64,000 nt of DNA, taken from Isoetes taiwanensis (Eukaryota; Streptophyta; Lycopodiopsida; Isoetales; Isoetaceae). Below the pieces are notes generated by a model that was not told the DNA's origin, did not search any database, and was given only the letters and a program-made list of their open reading frames with translations. Below, piece by piece: positions 47,172 through 58,257 of the stretch; position 1 is the first letter of the stretch; every line of letters starts with the position of its first letter. Location: assembly GCA_021234155.1 (NCBI GenBank), contig JAJEKV010000028.1, positions 10,926,134 to 10,990,133 of the forward strand, read 5' to 3'. The translations under genes were made by a program, and so were the position numbers.

Positions 47172-48349
47172 TTACCTTATCAAGACAACATGTCATGCAT
47201 TACAATGATTGCCGGATATGCACAGCATGGCAAGTGTTTTTCTGCCTTGGAATGTTTTGAGAACAAACTGAAACGGATTGCCATAGCTTTTGGCAGTACC
47301 TTGGCGCTTGCTTCTTCAGCAAGCTTTGGGATGTTAGCGCTCTTGGACAGACCAGCACCACATGCAATTAGAAGTCATGGTTCTAGACAACATTAAATAC
47401 TTGAGCATTTTCAAAGCCTGTGGTGATGTTGGAGCCATAAAAATAACATTTTCAAAGCCTGTGGCGATGTTGGAGCCATAAAAATAACATTAGTCGGAGT
47501 AGAGTAGATATGATTTACTTTTTTCACCCATCAGCTTTTAGAGCTGGTGTGAGTCAAGTACATCCATACTTGGTCATACGGTTTTAGAAGACAAAATCAA
47601 GCTCAGAGGATTTAATCTCTAACACACTGCCCCAAAAGTCTTTGGGCATCGGCTTGAGGATGTTGGAGCCTTAGAATATGGTAGGTGTATACATGCACAG
47701 AGCATGGTGCATGAGCTCCAACTAGAATCTGTTATGGGCAGTATTCTCATTCACATGTACGTTCATTGTGGAAGTCATCAAGATGTAGTTGCATGGGGTG
47801 CAGTGATTGCAGGATATCTTCAGCTTGGCAATGCTGGGTTTGCTTTGGAATGCTTTGAGCACATGAAACAAAGTGGCATCCAACCAGATGAAGTGTCATT
47901 TGCTGTTATCCTTAATGCATGCAGTCATGCGGGCCTAGTGGATAAAGGTCGTGATTATTTAAATCTATGAGTGAATGTCATGGTATCATGCCAAATGTGT
48001 TTCATTATAATTGTATGGTTAATCTTTTGAGTCATGCAGGATTTGTCACAGAAGCTGAAGAGTTGCTTAGGATTGCCTCAAGAGCCCAATATTCGTGGCT
48101 GGACTACATTTCGTATTCTTGCAGAACGCATGGGAATCTTGAGCTCGGGAAACGATGTTTCGATCATATCATCCACTTAGAATCTAATTATGGTGCGGCT
48201 ATGTGCAGTTGTCAAACATTTATGCAAATATCAGCTCAAGAGGGGATCGAGGCAAAGAAGACTATGCAATTAAAATCACACATTGGCAATGCGATTGATG
48301 ATAAAATGGATCACCTTATTGTTTCTCCTGTGGCATGCAATGCCTTTGA
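47172..48349 (+). pseudogene. PPR fragment, tandem copy 2
   Basis: A duplicated and decayed copy of 41065-41935 of the PPR gene. It has LPYQDNMSCITMIAGYAQHG (47172 on), a foreign ~110-base insert (about 47262-47370, encoding KRIAIAFGSTLALASS in frame), a 42-base tandem duplication of CATTTTCAAAGCCTGTGGYG (47407-47490) and a further ~160-base unrelated insert. It resumes at MVHELQLESVMGSIL (47704), through AVILNACSHAGLVDKGRDY and the E1 block to CRTHGNLELGKRCFD. A one-base loss in TATTTTAAATC (TATTTAAATC near 47960) and others break the frame. Confidence 0.9.
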
Positions 48350-49165
48350 TAGATTACCTTATCAAGATAACATGTCATGGATTACAATGATTGCTGGATA
48401 TCCACAGCAAGGCAAATGTTAAAATGCCTTGGAACGTTTTGAGAACATGCAATTAGAAGTCATGGTTCCAAACAACATTACATACTTGAGCATTTTCAAA
48501 GCCTGTGGCGATGTTGGAGCCATCATAGAATATAGTAGGCCTGTACATGAAACAGACCATGGTGCATGAACTCCAACTAGACTCTGTTATGGGCAGCGTT
48601 CTCACTGATATATATGCTCATTGTGGAAGTCTTGAGGAAGCTCAGAGCCTCTTTGAGATGCTCCCAAATCAAGATGTAGTTGCATGGGGGCAATGAATGC
48701 TGGATATGCCCAGCTTGGCAATGCTGAGTTTCCTTTGCAACGCTTTGAGTTCATGCCACAAAGTGGCATCCAACCGATGAAGTGTCATTTGCTGTTATCC
48801 TTAATGCATGCAGTCATGCGGGCCTAGTGGATAAAGGTCGTGATTATTATAAATCTAGGAGCGAATGTCATGGTTTCATGCCAAATATGTTTCATTATAA
48901 TTGCATAGTTAATCTTTTGAATCGTGCAGGATTTGTCACAGAAGCTGAAGAGTTGCTTAGGATTCTCTCAGAGCTATTTGTAGCTGGACCAGACTTCTTT
49001 GTTCTTGCAGAACACATGGGAATTTTGAGCTCGGGAAACGATGTTTCGATGACATCATCCATTTAGAATCTAATTATGTTGCGGCTTATGTTCTGTTATC
49101 AAAAATTTATGCAAATATCAGCTCAAGAGGTGATTGAGGCAAAGAACATTATGCAATTAAAATCA
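48350..49165 (+). pseudogene. PPR fragment, tandem copy 3
   Basis: A third copy, starting again at LPYQDNMSWITMIAGYP and running through YLSIFKACGDVGAI, AVILNACSHAGLVDKGRDY and GFVTEAEELLRI to a broken E1 region. Frame breaks occur at about 48420, 48550, 48695, 48775 and 48985. Its right end (IEAKNIMQLK near 49150) runs directly into the dihydroneopterin aldolase gene. Confidence 0.9.
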
Positions 49166-49202
49166 TCATCTAGGTTTATTCGAACAATAGGTGCATACAG
49201 AA

Positions 49203-49965
49203 ATGCTGCAACTGGCAGACTTGCCACAAAAGTTTTCAGGTCAATCAAAACTTTACTCAAGCCTGGGATTTCTCCAGATATTCACCATAGCTATTATTTC
49301 TTGTCTATGCAGGCCTATGTCCTACTCAGCTATTCATGCAGATGCACACCAAAAACAACGTTTCCTCAATAGGTAATCTATTATCACAAGGTGTCACTTT
49401 GATAATGAACATGGAAGATGGAACATATCTTATATGTTGATTCTTTCTGCCTTGTTATGTTGCAGACATAATTTACCAGATGACAAGTTGATCTTACAAG
49501 GCATGATGTTTCATGGCTTTCATGGCGTTCATGCAGAAGAAAAGAAACTTGGTCAAAAGTTTTTGGTAGACATTGATGCTTGGTTGGACTTGAGAAAAGC
49601 TGGGGAAACTGATGACTTGAATGATAAGGTCTCTAGCCTGTCTTATTTTTTCATTTAAACCTTTGTAAGGGCAGCATATGGTCTTACTTGTATGATGCTT
49701 GCATGTCCAAATGTGCATTTGCTTTGCGAAAACTTGGAACCTAAATTTAATACATATATAGACTGTCTGTGGATACAGGATTGTAGAAGGTATTATGGAA
49801 GGACCTTCGCATGCGCTTTTGGAATCCGTTGCAACGGCAATAGCTAAAGGTCTGCTAAATACCTTTCCAGCCATCTCCAGTGTTCGTATTAAAATTGGGA
49901 AACCTCATGTGGCATTGGAGGGTGTCTTGGATTACCTCGGTGTGGAATTTTACAGAGCAAGATAA
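49203..49965 (+). CDS. folB: Dihydroneopterin aldolase (three exons)
   Basis: Folate synthesis enzyme that splits 7,8-dihydroneopterin into 6-hydroxymethyl-dihydropterin and glycolaldehyde. Proposed exons 49203-49372, 49466-49628 and 49762-49965 join in frame to 178 codons. Junction 1 is AATAG/GTAATC...TTGCAG/ACAT (residues N-R-H-N). Junction 2 is AAG/GTCTCT...ATATAG/ACTG. Residues after the ~55-residue leader match plant FolB: DKLILQGMMFHGFHGVHAEE (with the active-site Glu), KKLGQKFLVDIDAW, then IVEGIMEGPSHALLESVA, KIGKPHVALEG (with the conserved Lys) and DYLGVEFYRAR at the end. At junction 2 the model reads TVCGYR where plants have TVSYTDIYR, so the conserved Tyr is missing; either a small exon was overlooked or the enzyme is impaired. 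The leader could be an organelle presequence or partly UTR. Confidence 0.75.
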
Positions 49966-50220
49966 CATATATGAATATGGACAGTATAAACCAGATTGCA
50001 TATCTTGAAAAGAAATTATGATTATCGTGGTTTCATAATGGTTATTTTGGTCGAGCAAGGCTGGTTACATTGATTTCAAAGTAGATCGAATATAAGACAT
50101 TTCCAATGTTTTGGGACACCTTAAATCTCAGTTCTCTGGACAATAAGCTTTAGGAGTTTAATATGTTCATTCTACTAGCAACGTGTACCCCTCTAGATTT
50201 ATATTACACAATATTTTTGG
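49966..50220. other. 3' flank of folB gene
   Basis: Short AT-rich flank up to the hAT element; no further coding sequence. Confidence 0.5.
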
Positions 50221-51390
50221 GTTGGAACCAGTGTTAAAATTTGACGGTTTTCTAATGACAGGCAAAATAATTTTATGCCTTTCGCATGACAGAAAGTTCT
50301 CAAATTCCAACCTTTCAAATGCCGGACAAAAATTTAAAATGACAGAATCCAAGTTTTTAGTAAAAAAATATAGAAAAAATACCAATTTGTATTAGTTGCA
50401 TTATAACTCAAACAAGAGTACATAAATGAATCAAGTAACGAGTGGCATTGCTCTCCTGTCTTCTGCTGTATACCAGTACTTAAAATATGCTTGCCAATCT
50501 ATAGATTCAAATGGTTCATCACACAATGAGACCAACATTGTTGCATCAAGTGTCTCTAGGTTCATACGAGTTCTTATAGTACTCTTGATAGCATTTTGGC
50601 GAGAAAAACCTCGCTCACAACTTGCTATGCTTCCAGGAATGACCATGCAACATTGCATAAATTCATTAGGGCCGGAAAACTGTTTCACCAACTATCACAA
50701 GTTCCATTTTCATCTCTACAAATAGACCAAGCCACCACCGTACCTTTATTCTTCACAGCCCCATACATTGCCCCAACAAAGTCTTCTCTCTCACTTAAAC
50801 ATCGTAGCCGATCAATCTTTGAAGCAAATTTCAAAAGTAAAATTTCCAGCCATTCTGTAGTTTGTTTATCTCTATCCACATTATTCAAAGGATATGCAAT
50901 ACGAATCGATTCGGCAGCACAGTAGCTCGGCCTTTTCCCAAATTCCCAATTTTCCCCGCCAAAAAAAAGCGTGTATATAGCAGAATACAAACAGTGTTCA
51001 ATTTTGTTGGATATACTTAAAGGTTGGCAAATTGCATTGACGACGAGTTAAATTTGACGACGCATATTAATTATTATAGTAACCATTACCGAAACCATTG
51101 GCATTTCTAACTAAGTATTTTTATTTATGGTGATATATGTAGAAAATACAGGCATAAACCATATTACATTAAATATATTATATGGATGAGCTGTAAGAAA
51201 AAATGACAGGCAAATCTACATTTTTAGCCTTTCAAATGACGTGTAAATATTTTTCTTGTCTTTCCGATGACATGCATTTAACTATTTGATGCCCGTCATA
51301 TGCAGGGCAAAAAAAATTTCTACCCATTTTGACGGGCAAAATAGCCAAAAACGGGCATGAAAGCCGTCAAATTTTAACACTGGTTGGAAC
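50221..51390 (-). mobile_element. hAT transposon relic with perfect 8-bp TSD
   Basis: GTTGGAAC at 50221-50228 and 51383-51390 flanks an element (50229-51382) whose ends are inverted copies of CAGTGTTAAAATTTGACGG. The CAGNGTT ends and 8-bp duplication are diagnostic of the hAT superfamily. It encodes only a decayed C-terminal part of the transposase on the minus strand (separate entry), so it is a deletion derivative. Both ends also contain repeated ATGACAGGCAAA-type phrases that may be transposase binding sites. Confidence 0.93.
50431..50990 (-). pseudogene. hAT transposase C-terminal fragment
   Basis: Minus-strand frames: 50990-50685 (NKGTVVAWSICRDENGTCDS at its end) and 50691-50431. The latter has IPGSIASCERGFSRQNAIKS and RMNLETLDATMLVSL, the C-terminal hAT dimerisation region (normally ..P.S.A..ER.FS...I.. 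R..L). The N-terminal zinc finger and most of the catalytic core are gone, and there is a frame overlap between the two parts. Confidence 0.8.
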
Positions 51391-51865
51391 TACTTCATGA
51401 AGCTGTTCATTTTTATAGCAACCTGATTGGAGAAGTTTTTATTTGTGTCACCTATACAATGTGGTTTTACTCAAGCGTCACCTTATTTCAAAGGAGCTGT
51501 AATAGTTTTGGGGACATAATGTTGACCTAGATTACAAAGTGTGATTTGTCTATAAGAGCAAGCATATGCGGATTCCAAGCTAACGCCAAGACACAGATCC
51601 AATAAAGGGGCAAGGGCAATTGCCATGAGGGAGAATGTTCCCTCGTGGGACATTTCATGGGTTCGGCACTGCCGAATGTAATGTCACGTGAGCTAACATT
51701 ATCTGTGCAGAACAAACCCTAGATCTAATGAAATGGATAAAACTGATCTTTTGGAGAACTGTCCATTCGCAGAAGCCAAGCCGTTGAATGACCTTGCACA
51801 GTCTTTAGAAATTATTTCATCTAAAGTTATTTAACACCTGCAAAATTGTTCAAGCTCTGAACTAA
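51391..51865. other. Spacer, nothing recognised
   Basis: No gene or element motif; short frames only. Confidence 0.5.
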
Positions 51866-52122
51866 GAGTTTGGTCTAGTAGTAACAAACTTGTCTCAGAA
51901 CAAATATGTCTCGAGTTCAAAGCTGCTCAGTGTCGCATTCAATTGAGGGCAGGATCCTACAAAACAATGTTGGTGTGGTGTGTGCATCATATATTCAATT
52001 GGGTCCTACTAATGTGGGGGTAAGACCCGACAGAACAATGTTGGTGTGGTGTGTGCCTCATATGTCCAACTAGATGATGCCAATGTGGCGTTGACTTAAA
52101 AATTCTTCTTCTTCTTCTAATA
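51866..52122 (+). mobile_element. tRNA-derived SINE with (CTT)n tail
   Basis: An A-box-like TGGTCTAGTAGTAAC (about 51872) and a B-box-like TCGAGTTCAAAGC (about 51912) are spaced as in tRNA-derived SINEs. The body contains a direct duplication of ACAATGTTGGTGTGGTGTGTG (51964 and 52035), and the 3' end is a CTTCTTCTTCTTCT tract (52106-52119). Target duplications are not evident. Confidence 0.6.
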
Positions 52123-53040
52123 TGTGTAGCTCGATTTTTAGCACGTTTGCACAAACACAAGTGGACACTTTGAAGCAATTTTAGAGTGTCCACGTTGCTG
52201 CCAGGTAAGATTTTTGTCCACGTGGATCACCTACGAGCGTGCGATATCATCGAGGGCTACGAAAATTCAAGAAAATTCCAGGTGGGTTGTCGGTTAGGTA
52301 AGGCCGGTTCACTTCTTCCTGCGTACTCGTCTTTCTAGAGAGCCTCTGTTACGTCGCTATGGTAATGGATTGTAATGGATATGACTATGAACTATCAAAG
52401 AGACCCGGTTTTCTTTTTTCATTCTTGGTTTCGGACTTCAACTCCACGGATGACTTTGTAGCAAGATTGGAGTCTTGCAAATAGTCTGGCATGCAAAGGG
52501 CTTCAAAAGGTTTAACGAATGATTATATTTAGGTATTTCGAATGTATTTCCTTGAACCAATCTTCATTTGTGCTTCATGCTCACTGAGCCAAGGCTTTGT
52601 ATTTTCCATTCCTGGTTTAACCTAGGCTTTTTGTGGTTGTAGATATCGTGCATGGATGGAGCGGTGATGCAGGCTCTACAAATAGTCTCGGCATGATTCA
52701 CTGCTTATGAAGGCAACTACTTCAGAACGTCCGTTTTGATGGATTTTAGTGTTGTTTGAAGCAGCAAAAAGCTGTGAAACAGTCGTGGAACTGACGCTAT
52801 TTAGATATAGTTGTTTGTTGTTTAAAATCTGCTCCAAAATTCAAAGTTTTTTACTTGCTCAGCCCCACAGTCCTATGGGATGTGCCCAAGCAGGAGTGCT
52901 CCAAAAACTGTGTTCATGGAGGCTATGACGATGGTGTCTGCTCGCTCAAATTTTCCGCTTGGTTTAGGTGAGTTTCTCTAGAAAGCTGCTGTAACTTCAA
53001 AGCAGCTGTTATTTTCTGTTCGTATACACAATGCATTAAA
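52123..53040. other. Region before GST pseudogene
   Basis: No gene. Near 52651 ATGGATGGAGCGGTGATGCA resembles the opening of the PPR gene at 39911 (MDG.V..A), but the frame closes after 14 codons. Confidence 0.45.
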
Positions 53041-54614
53041 CTGTTGAAGTTTAATCTTCTGAAAATAGGCTCTGGGATTCTTTTTGATGTCAAAGGATTA
53101 AAGCTTACGTTGTTAAAAGCCAATCAGAGGAAGGTTCTCAGGTCTGCGCACATGTCTGTTGTTCCGACTGCTGCTCTTCCTGCATGGGAAGAGCTATCAG
53201 AAACCCTAAAAACGCCATATGATTTGCCAATTGTCTAATGTGAAAAATCGGACATTTGGGGCAAATCAAGAGCCTGCTTTGATATTCTATAGAGATTCAG
53301 CATCATGGTGTATACTGTCAGCGAGTTTGGATTCAGCTAGAAGAAAAAGAAATACCCTATCAGGTAGAAAAGATTAACATGAGGTGTTATGGAGACAAGC
53401 CAGATTGGTTTTTGAGAATGGTACCATCTAAATTATTGCCAGTAGTAGAACTTAAGGGAAGAGTTTTAACAGAATCACTTGACATAATGCTTATCATTGA
53501 GGACCAATTTCCATCTGCAAAGCCTTTGCTGCCACCAGAGGGAACTGCTGAAAGAGATGCTTCTGGGTTCCTTTTGAAGCTGGAGAGGTAGCTCGCAGGA
53601 GCATGGTTGGATCGACTGCGAAACAGATGGTCTCGGCCTGGCGGGTTCGAAGGTGCAATGGACAAGGTGAACAGTGCACTTGAGCGGTTTGGTGGACCTT
53701 ACTTCCTTGGCAAACGAGGTAACCCCCTCGATTAGTTTCTTATCTCCCTCGGAAGTAGGCCTTTGACCTAGGGAATACATAGAAAGAAGAGTTGAATTTA
53801 CTAACTCGCTTTTTTTTTTTTTTTTTTCCTTTATTTGGGGAAATGTTGGACTTATTATATTACATAAGTCTTTGTACAAAAAATTTCGGATGGAAGTTGA
53901 TGATACTTCCAATTTTATGAGCTTAATAGTGCAAATGTTGTTGTTGTTACACTAACACATTCTTATTTCTTCATATTACGGCTTTCTACGGTGGATCTTT
54001 GTTTATGCACCATTTCTAGAGAGGATTTAAGCAAGCATGCCATGCGGCAAGGGTTAACCATCGTGGCGCGGCCGTTGGCCTAGTGTAGAAGCTTGGTTTC
54101 ATGCAATGGATTCACGCCCTAGCTATCAAGCAAGTAAAATCGGATGATTTCACAATAACACACACACTGGAACCCCAGTTGGTCCATGTATTTCACTACC
54201 AAGTGATCTTTGCTTATAGAGAAAAGATTGATGGAAAAAATGGAAGTTGGGATTTACCATTAAAGTCCGAGGGGCGTGGGGATGGATGATGGAAGTGGTG
54301 GGAATGGAGCCAAACTAGAGGCAGCAAGAAGCTTGGTTAGTAACCATGAGGCCATTGTGAAGTTTAGCTTAAGGGGTGTAAAAGGAGGGGAGAAGTATGA
54401 AAAATGGGTAGACCAAGGATTTCGTTTTGTGGCACATGCTCTTGTGGCTGGAGTAGAAAACATAAAAGCACTTCCACCAGATCTTCCAGCAGAGGTGGCT
54501 ATGGCAGCAATATATGTTAGAGATAGAGTAGGAGTTCCTCGCGACCTCACTTATCCTGCAGCTACACAATTCCGTGCCCATCTTAACTGGTTGGTGAAAC
54601 AAATTCGCTCCTAG
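53041..54614 (+). pseudogene. GST-family protein pseudogene (CPYC type, chloroplast-like)
   Basis: The ancestor was a plant glutathione S-transferase-family protein of the type with a thioredoxin-like CPYC site and C-terminal helical domain. Exon remnants: 53044-53237 (ALPAWEELSE); 53279-53718 (QLEEKEIPYQVEKINMRCYG, PSKLLPVVELKGRVLTESLD, GGPYFLGKR then GTAACC); about 53985-54270 (APFLERI, WFHAMDSRPSYQASK, FTITHTLEP); 54276-54614 (SNHEAIVKFSLRG, RDRVGVPRDLTYPAATQFRA, LNW at the end). Damage: two bases lost in the CPYC codons near 53311; TAG for CAG at 53589-53591; TAA after LERI; indels near 53995, 54065, 54133 and 54280. A poly(T) run at 53811-53828 lies in the intron after 53718. Each exon remains well recognisable, so inactivation is fairly recent. 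Confidence 0.85.
53811..53828. repeat. Poly(T) tract in pseudogene intron
   Basis: About 18 T followed by CCTTTATTTGG, which on the minus strand reads AATAAAGG then poly(A). It could be the end of a minus-strand retroposed sequence, but no duplication was found. Confidence 0.5.
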
Positions 54615-56048
54615 CTTCTTTCTGCCCTTTACACATTAAACTTGCCTATCAAGTTTAAGACATTGGGTCAAGAATTTTATCTTTTCTTGCTCATAACTAA
54701 AGTTTAAGATCTAGCAAAGACATACATGCCAATGCTCAAAGGGTATTGTTAGTGCAGAACTTGAACTTGTAACAATTAATGTAATAATAGGTCACTTGTA
54801 ATATTTCCACATGAAAAACATAAATGCCAACTCAAATTGCTTCACATGGAGTTGAAAAGCTCGTCTTTCATGATGTATATACCAAATAAGGTTACACATG
54901 ATATGCAAGACATTTATATGCACTATTTTATGATGCAAAAAATTTAAGGTCGGGGTCCAGTTTGCTATGTTGATTCATTCTTGATGATAGCAAACGTCCA
55001 AATCTAGAATTTTCTGCTAACTTACTGTCTCATTGACAACAAATCTGAGCTGTCCAAAAACAATGGGAGTATTCCAACTGCTGTTGCATGGAGGTCCATT
55101 TATCCTTGTTTGGTTTATGACTGGCAAGGCCTGAACATGGGACTCAATTGTGAATTTTGAAATGTTGTTAACTACATAGAGTGGGATAATCAACATAAGC
55201 TATTCGGCCACTTTCTTCTCTTATCTTTTTCCTTTTCGCACATCTGACAGCAAAAAACAAATGTGTCTATTGAATGTTGCACTCGCAGCAGGCCAAAGAC
55301 GTACTGCAAGAACAGGGCCGTTGGAAGTTGGAATTCATTACTGGTCTTCAATTTCTTGCTTGATTTACATGATTGAGGAACTCTAAATAAAACGAGCCAC
55401 ATTTCTTTCATATTCACTTGTGATTCTACAGGTATTTCGCAAGCATGTGCCGTTTTTGTTGAAGAGCAATAGATTTTCTTTTGTGTCTCAAACCAACATG
55501 TTTCTGCTTCAATTTATGTTTTTGCTTTCATGTGTTTCAATATGTGAACCTAGTGCTTTGTTGATGTTTGAGAGCTTGTGGGCAACCACTTCAATTTTCA
55601 AGCTCATTTGATGTAGAGCTCGATTCGCAGAGGAGCAAAGATTCGTGTGTGTTTTTGTATGCATGAAGAAGTATACAGGTTCAAATCTTGTTCTTTTATG
55701 CATTGCCCGAGTGCCTGAGTTTGAATATACAGTTAACAAGGATATGATCAGACTACTGGATAGCCAACTATTTGTCAACATGGAACAGCTGTGTTGCCAT
55801 TGCTGATGACAGTTCTAAGTTCTTTATCTTTTCCATTCCAAGGAGGCATGGATCATACACTGTAGATCGAGCTTCCCTTGTGCAGATCCTGGATGGTCTC
55901 AAGAGCAGCTAAAGTACTTTTATATATGTTTTCAACAATTTGGCATTGTAGAAAAGGTACCTCCTGAAAATTCTTTTGTTCTGGGATAGTTATTTCCTGC
56001 TTCCCTACAATTTATTATGCAAAGTAATCAAACGTGCTTTTGACTAGT
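54615..56048. other. AT-rich stretch without supported gene
   Basis: Only short frames. 55190-55420 and 55420-55780 show no known motif. Confidence 0.5.
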
Positions 56049-56100
56049 TTTTTTTTTTTTTGAGAGATAAAAAATAGACTTTATTTACTTTAAGGAAACG
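56049..56100 (-). mobile_element. Possible 3' end of minus-strand retroposon
   Basis: A poly(T) run (56049-56061) is followed by GAGAGATAAAAAATAGACTTTATTT; on the minus strand this is AAATAAAGTC...CTCTC and poly(A), as at the 3' end of plant L1-type elements. The other end was not found. Confidence 0.4.
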
Positions 56101-56307
56101 ATACACAGCCACATGGCAGGGGTGCACCCATCTGCAAATCTGAGATGAGGATGGGTAAAAGCATGAAAGGGTGTCTATAAATGTAGCCCTTTTTGTACAT
56201 ATACATATGTACCGAATGCACATTTTTGGAATAACTGTCATCATGACCAGCTAGTAACTGCCATGATTAATGGCTATCCACTACTCTGAACCCGCAATTA
56301 TCGGATT

Positions 56308-57645
56308 TTGAAATTCTTTCCCAAATTCTTTCTTGGTTTGCCTCTCGTTCACTATCCCGCCCCTGCCTTCTCTGCTTGGATTCCGATCACGAATTCTTCA
56401 TCTAGCTATGGCCCCAAAACGCCCCCAGATGAGTGCTTGCTCATCACCACAGCCCAAGCAAGATGCCAGTGCTTCCTAAGTGGAATTTTACCTCCAAGGA
56501 GTTTACGTTTGGGTTCCGAGGTGATCCAAGCCAAAGACCTCGGAGAAACATGCAGAGGCCCACATACCCAACCTAGAGATGGTTATGAAGCGAGGTATGG
56601 GGTGAAGCAAAAAAGACGAGGATTCAAGGAAGGAGAATCGTAACGCATGGAAAGATGATTTTTTAAATATTATGAATTGGTTTATGGCAAGAAACAAGGT
56701 TACAAACCATTATATTTCAACCTATTTTGCGAGCATTTGCTCTTCACTTGAAGGGCGGCTTGTTGATTGGATGGGCGTGGCTAGGACCGCCAAAGATCTT
56801 GCCAAAACCCTCGGATTCAGGCGTTACGAGAGGACCCTACAAAGGTAAATCCTCAACTATCAAACAGGGACATCGTATTGCGTGAGAATATTAGAGCCCT
56901 GGGTTATTCTAGATCAGATGTTGACACAATAAAGCGATTACTTAAGCATGGGTTGGAGGAGAAAACTAACCTATTGAATGAAGTAGAAGCCTTTGGAAGA
57001 AAAAAAGGAGGGATGCATTGAAGGTCATCACCGGATTGAGGGTAGAAAGGATATGCTATCAGAAGATCTGCAGCAGATCTGCGAGAAAATAGATGAGACA
57101 AAACAGAATTTGACAAATTGTCCCGGGATCCCGGCTGGAAATCTTTGTTATGTTCGGAGTGTTGAAGTACAAGTTGGAAGACTTGGTTATGAGTAGACAT
57201 GATAAAGAACAACACTCTTCTAAGCTAGAAATTGGTTTTGCAGGAAGCAACTAAAGACATTGAAAGGCATGAAATCTCAATTGAACAAGCAAAGGAAAAA
57301 CTTAATTGCATTGAATTGGTTCGGGAAAGGCATTCACAGATTTTGGATTTCATGGGGAGAGCGGGACCTATTGTTCACGCACGAGGCCCTACCTCAGTAG
57401 GAGCTACTTCTATAGAGCGATTCATCACATTAGGTTCATGTACTGTTGTGGCCAAGGCTTTGGCAAAACCGGTTTGTTGTTTTGCTAGCTCCATGCGAGA
57501 GATGCTTATTGCCTCTTCTCGCTTGTGTTATCTGGTCCATGAAAGACGAGAATTGCATAAAAGGTTGCATCCGGGATGAGGGCATTGAATTCAAGCTTGG
57601 TTTCCCCGGCTTTGTGAAAGGTATGTGCATTGCTCTCAACTAATT
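56308..57645 (+). pseudogene. Unrecognised coiled-coil/basic coding remnant
   Basis: Coding-like but broken sequence that I cannot name. Consecutive blocks lie in different frames: GEVIQAKDL-like basic text to 56640; NAWKDDFLNIMNWFMARNKV and RTAKDLAKTLGFRRYERTLQ (56640-56845); DTIKRLLKHGLEEKTNLLNE (56920-56990); GRKDMLSEDLQQICEKIDET (57035-57110); after a probable intron ending TTTTGCAG at 57242, EATKDIERHEISIEQAKEKL then a less polar segment to 57579. Heptad-like Leu/Ile spacing suggests coiled coils. It precedes the Lys-rich, Ulp1-like and FCP1-like blocks on the same strand, so it could be the first protein of the same element or gene. Confidence 0.35.
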
Positions 57646-57729
57646 TAAACTTATATTTCTCTTCATTCATATTTGTTATTGTAATCTGCATAGTTCTACA
57701 TGTATGGCTTTCAAAGTGCATTGCTATTC

Positions 57730-58135
57730 CTTGTACATGTATAACTTTTAGTGTACATCATGAAGGGGAGGTACATAGGCATATATTTGCTTGTTTATTG
57801 ATGCTTTTATTTTTGAGCTTGGATTAGCGGTTGTATCAGTTGTACATGTCTCTAATGGAGTCTACATCCGCAAATAGATGTACATGCATTTATCTTTAGA
57901 GTGCATCTGTAGATGGATTCATAAGTATGTGCATTTTTACATATATGTGCTTTTTTGGCATAGATCTACATTCCCTAAGCGGATACACGGGTACATCTGG
58001 GTACATCAGTGTACATCTGGGTACATTGATGTACCTTTATGTACATTGAGGAACATGTACATGTACATTTGGCTATAGTTAAATGTAGTTACTTACATTT
58101 GGTACATTCTATGTACATGAAATGTACATGCTTGG
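57730..58135. repeat. GTAC-core repeat cluster 1
   Basis: More than fifteen TGTACAT/GGGTACAT words in about 400 bases, partly as regular 11-12-base steps (GGGTACATCTGGGTACATCA, near 57980-58030). TGTACA is palindromic, so the words can be read on both strands. The same words form clusters at 61862-61932 and 63931-64000. Confidence 0.85.
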
Positions 58136-58257
58136 CAGGATGTACCATATATTTCTCATTAGTTACGTTTTCATGTTCTTTTTATGTCTATTGAAATTTA
58201 GATCATTTGTTTGTTTGCGGATGAAAATTTCCTATCCCGTAGCGGCTTTAATGGCTG

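Noticed and set aside
52651-52692. Second PPR gene start
   Set aside because: Only the first few codons resemble the PPR opening and a stop follows after 14 codons.
57730-58135. CRISPR-like or telomere-like array
   Set aside because: Spacing of the GTAC words is irregular, no constant repeat or spacer length exists, and the context is eukaryotic.
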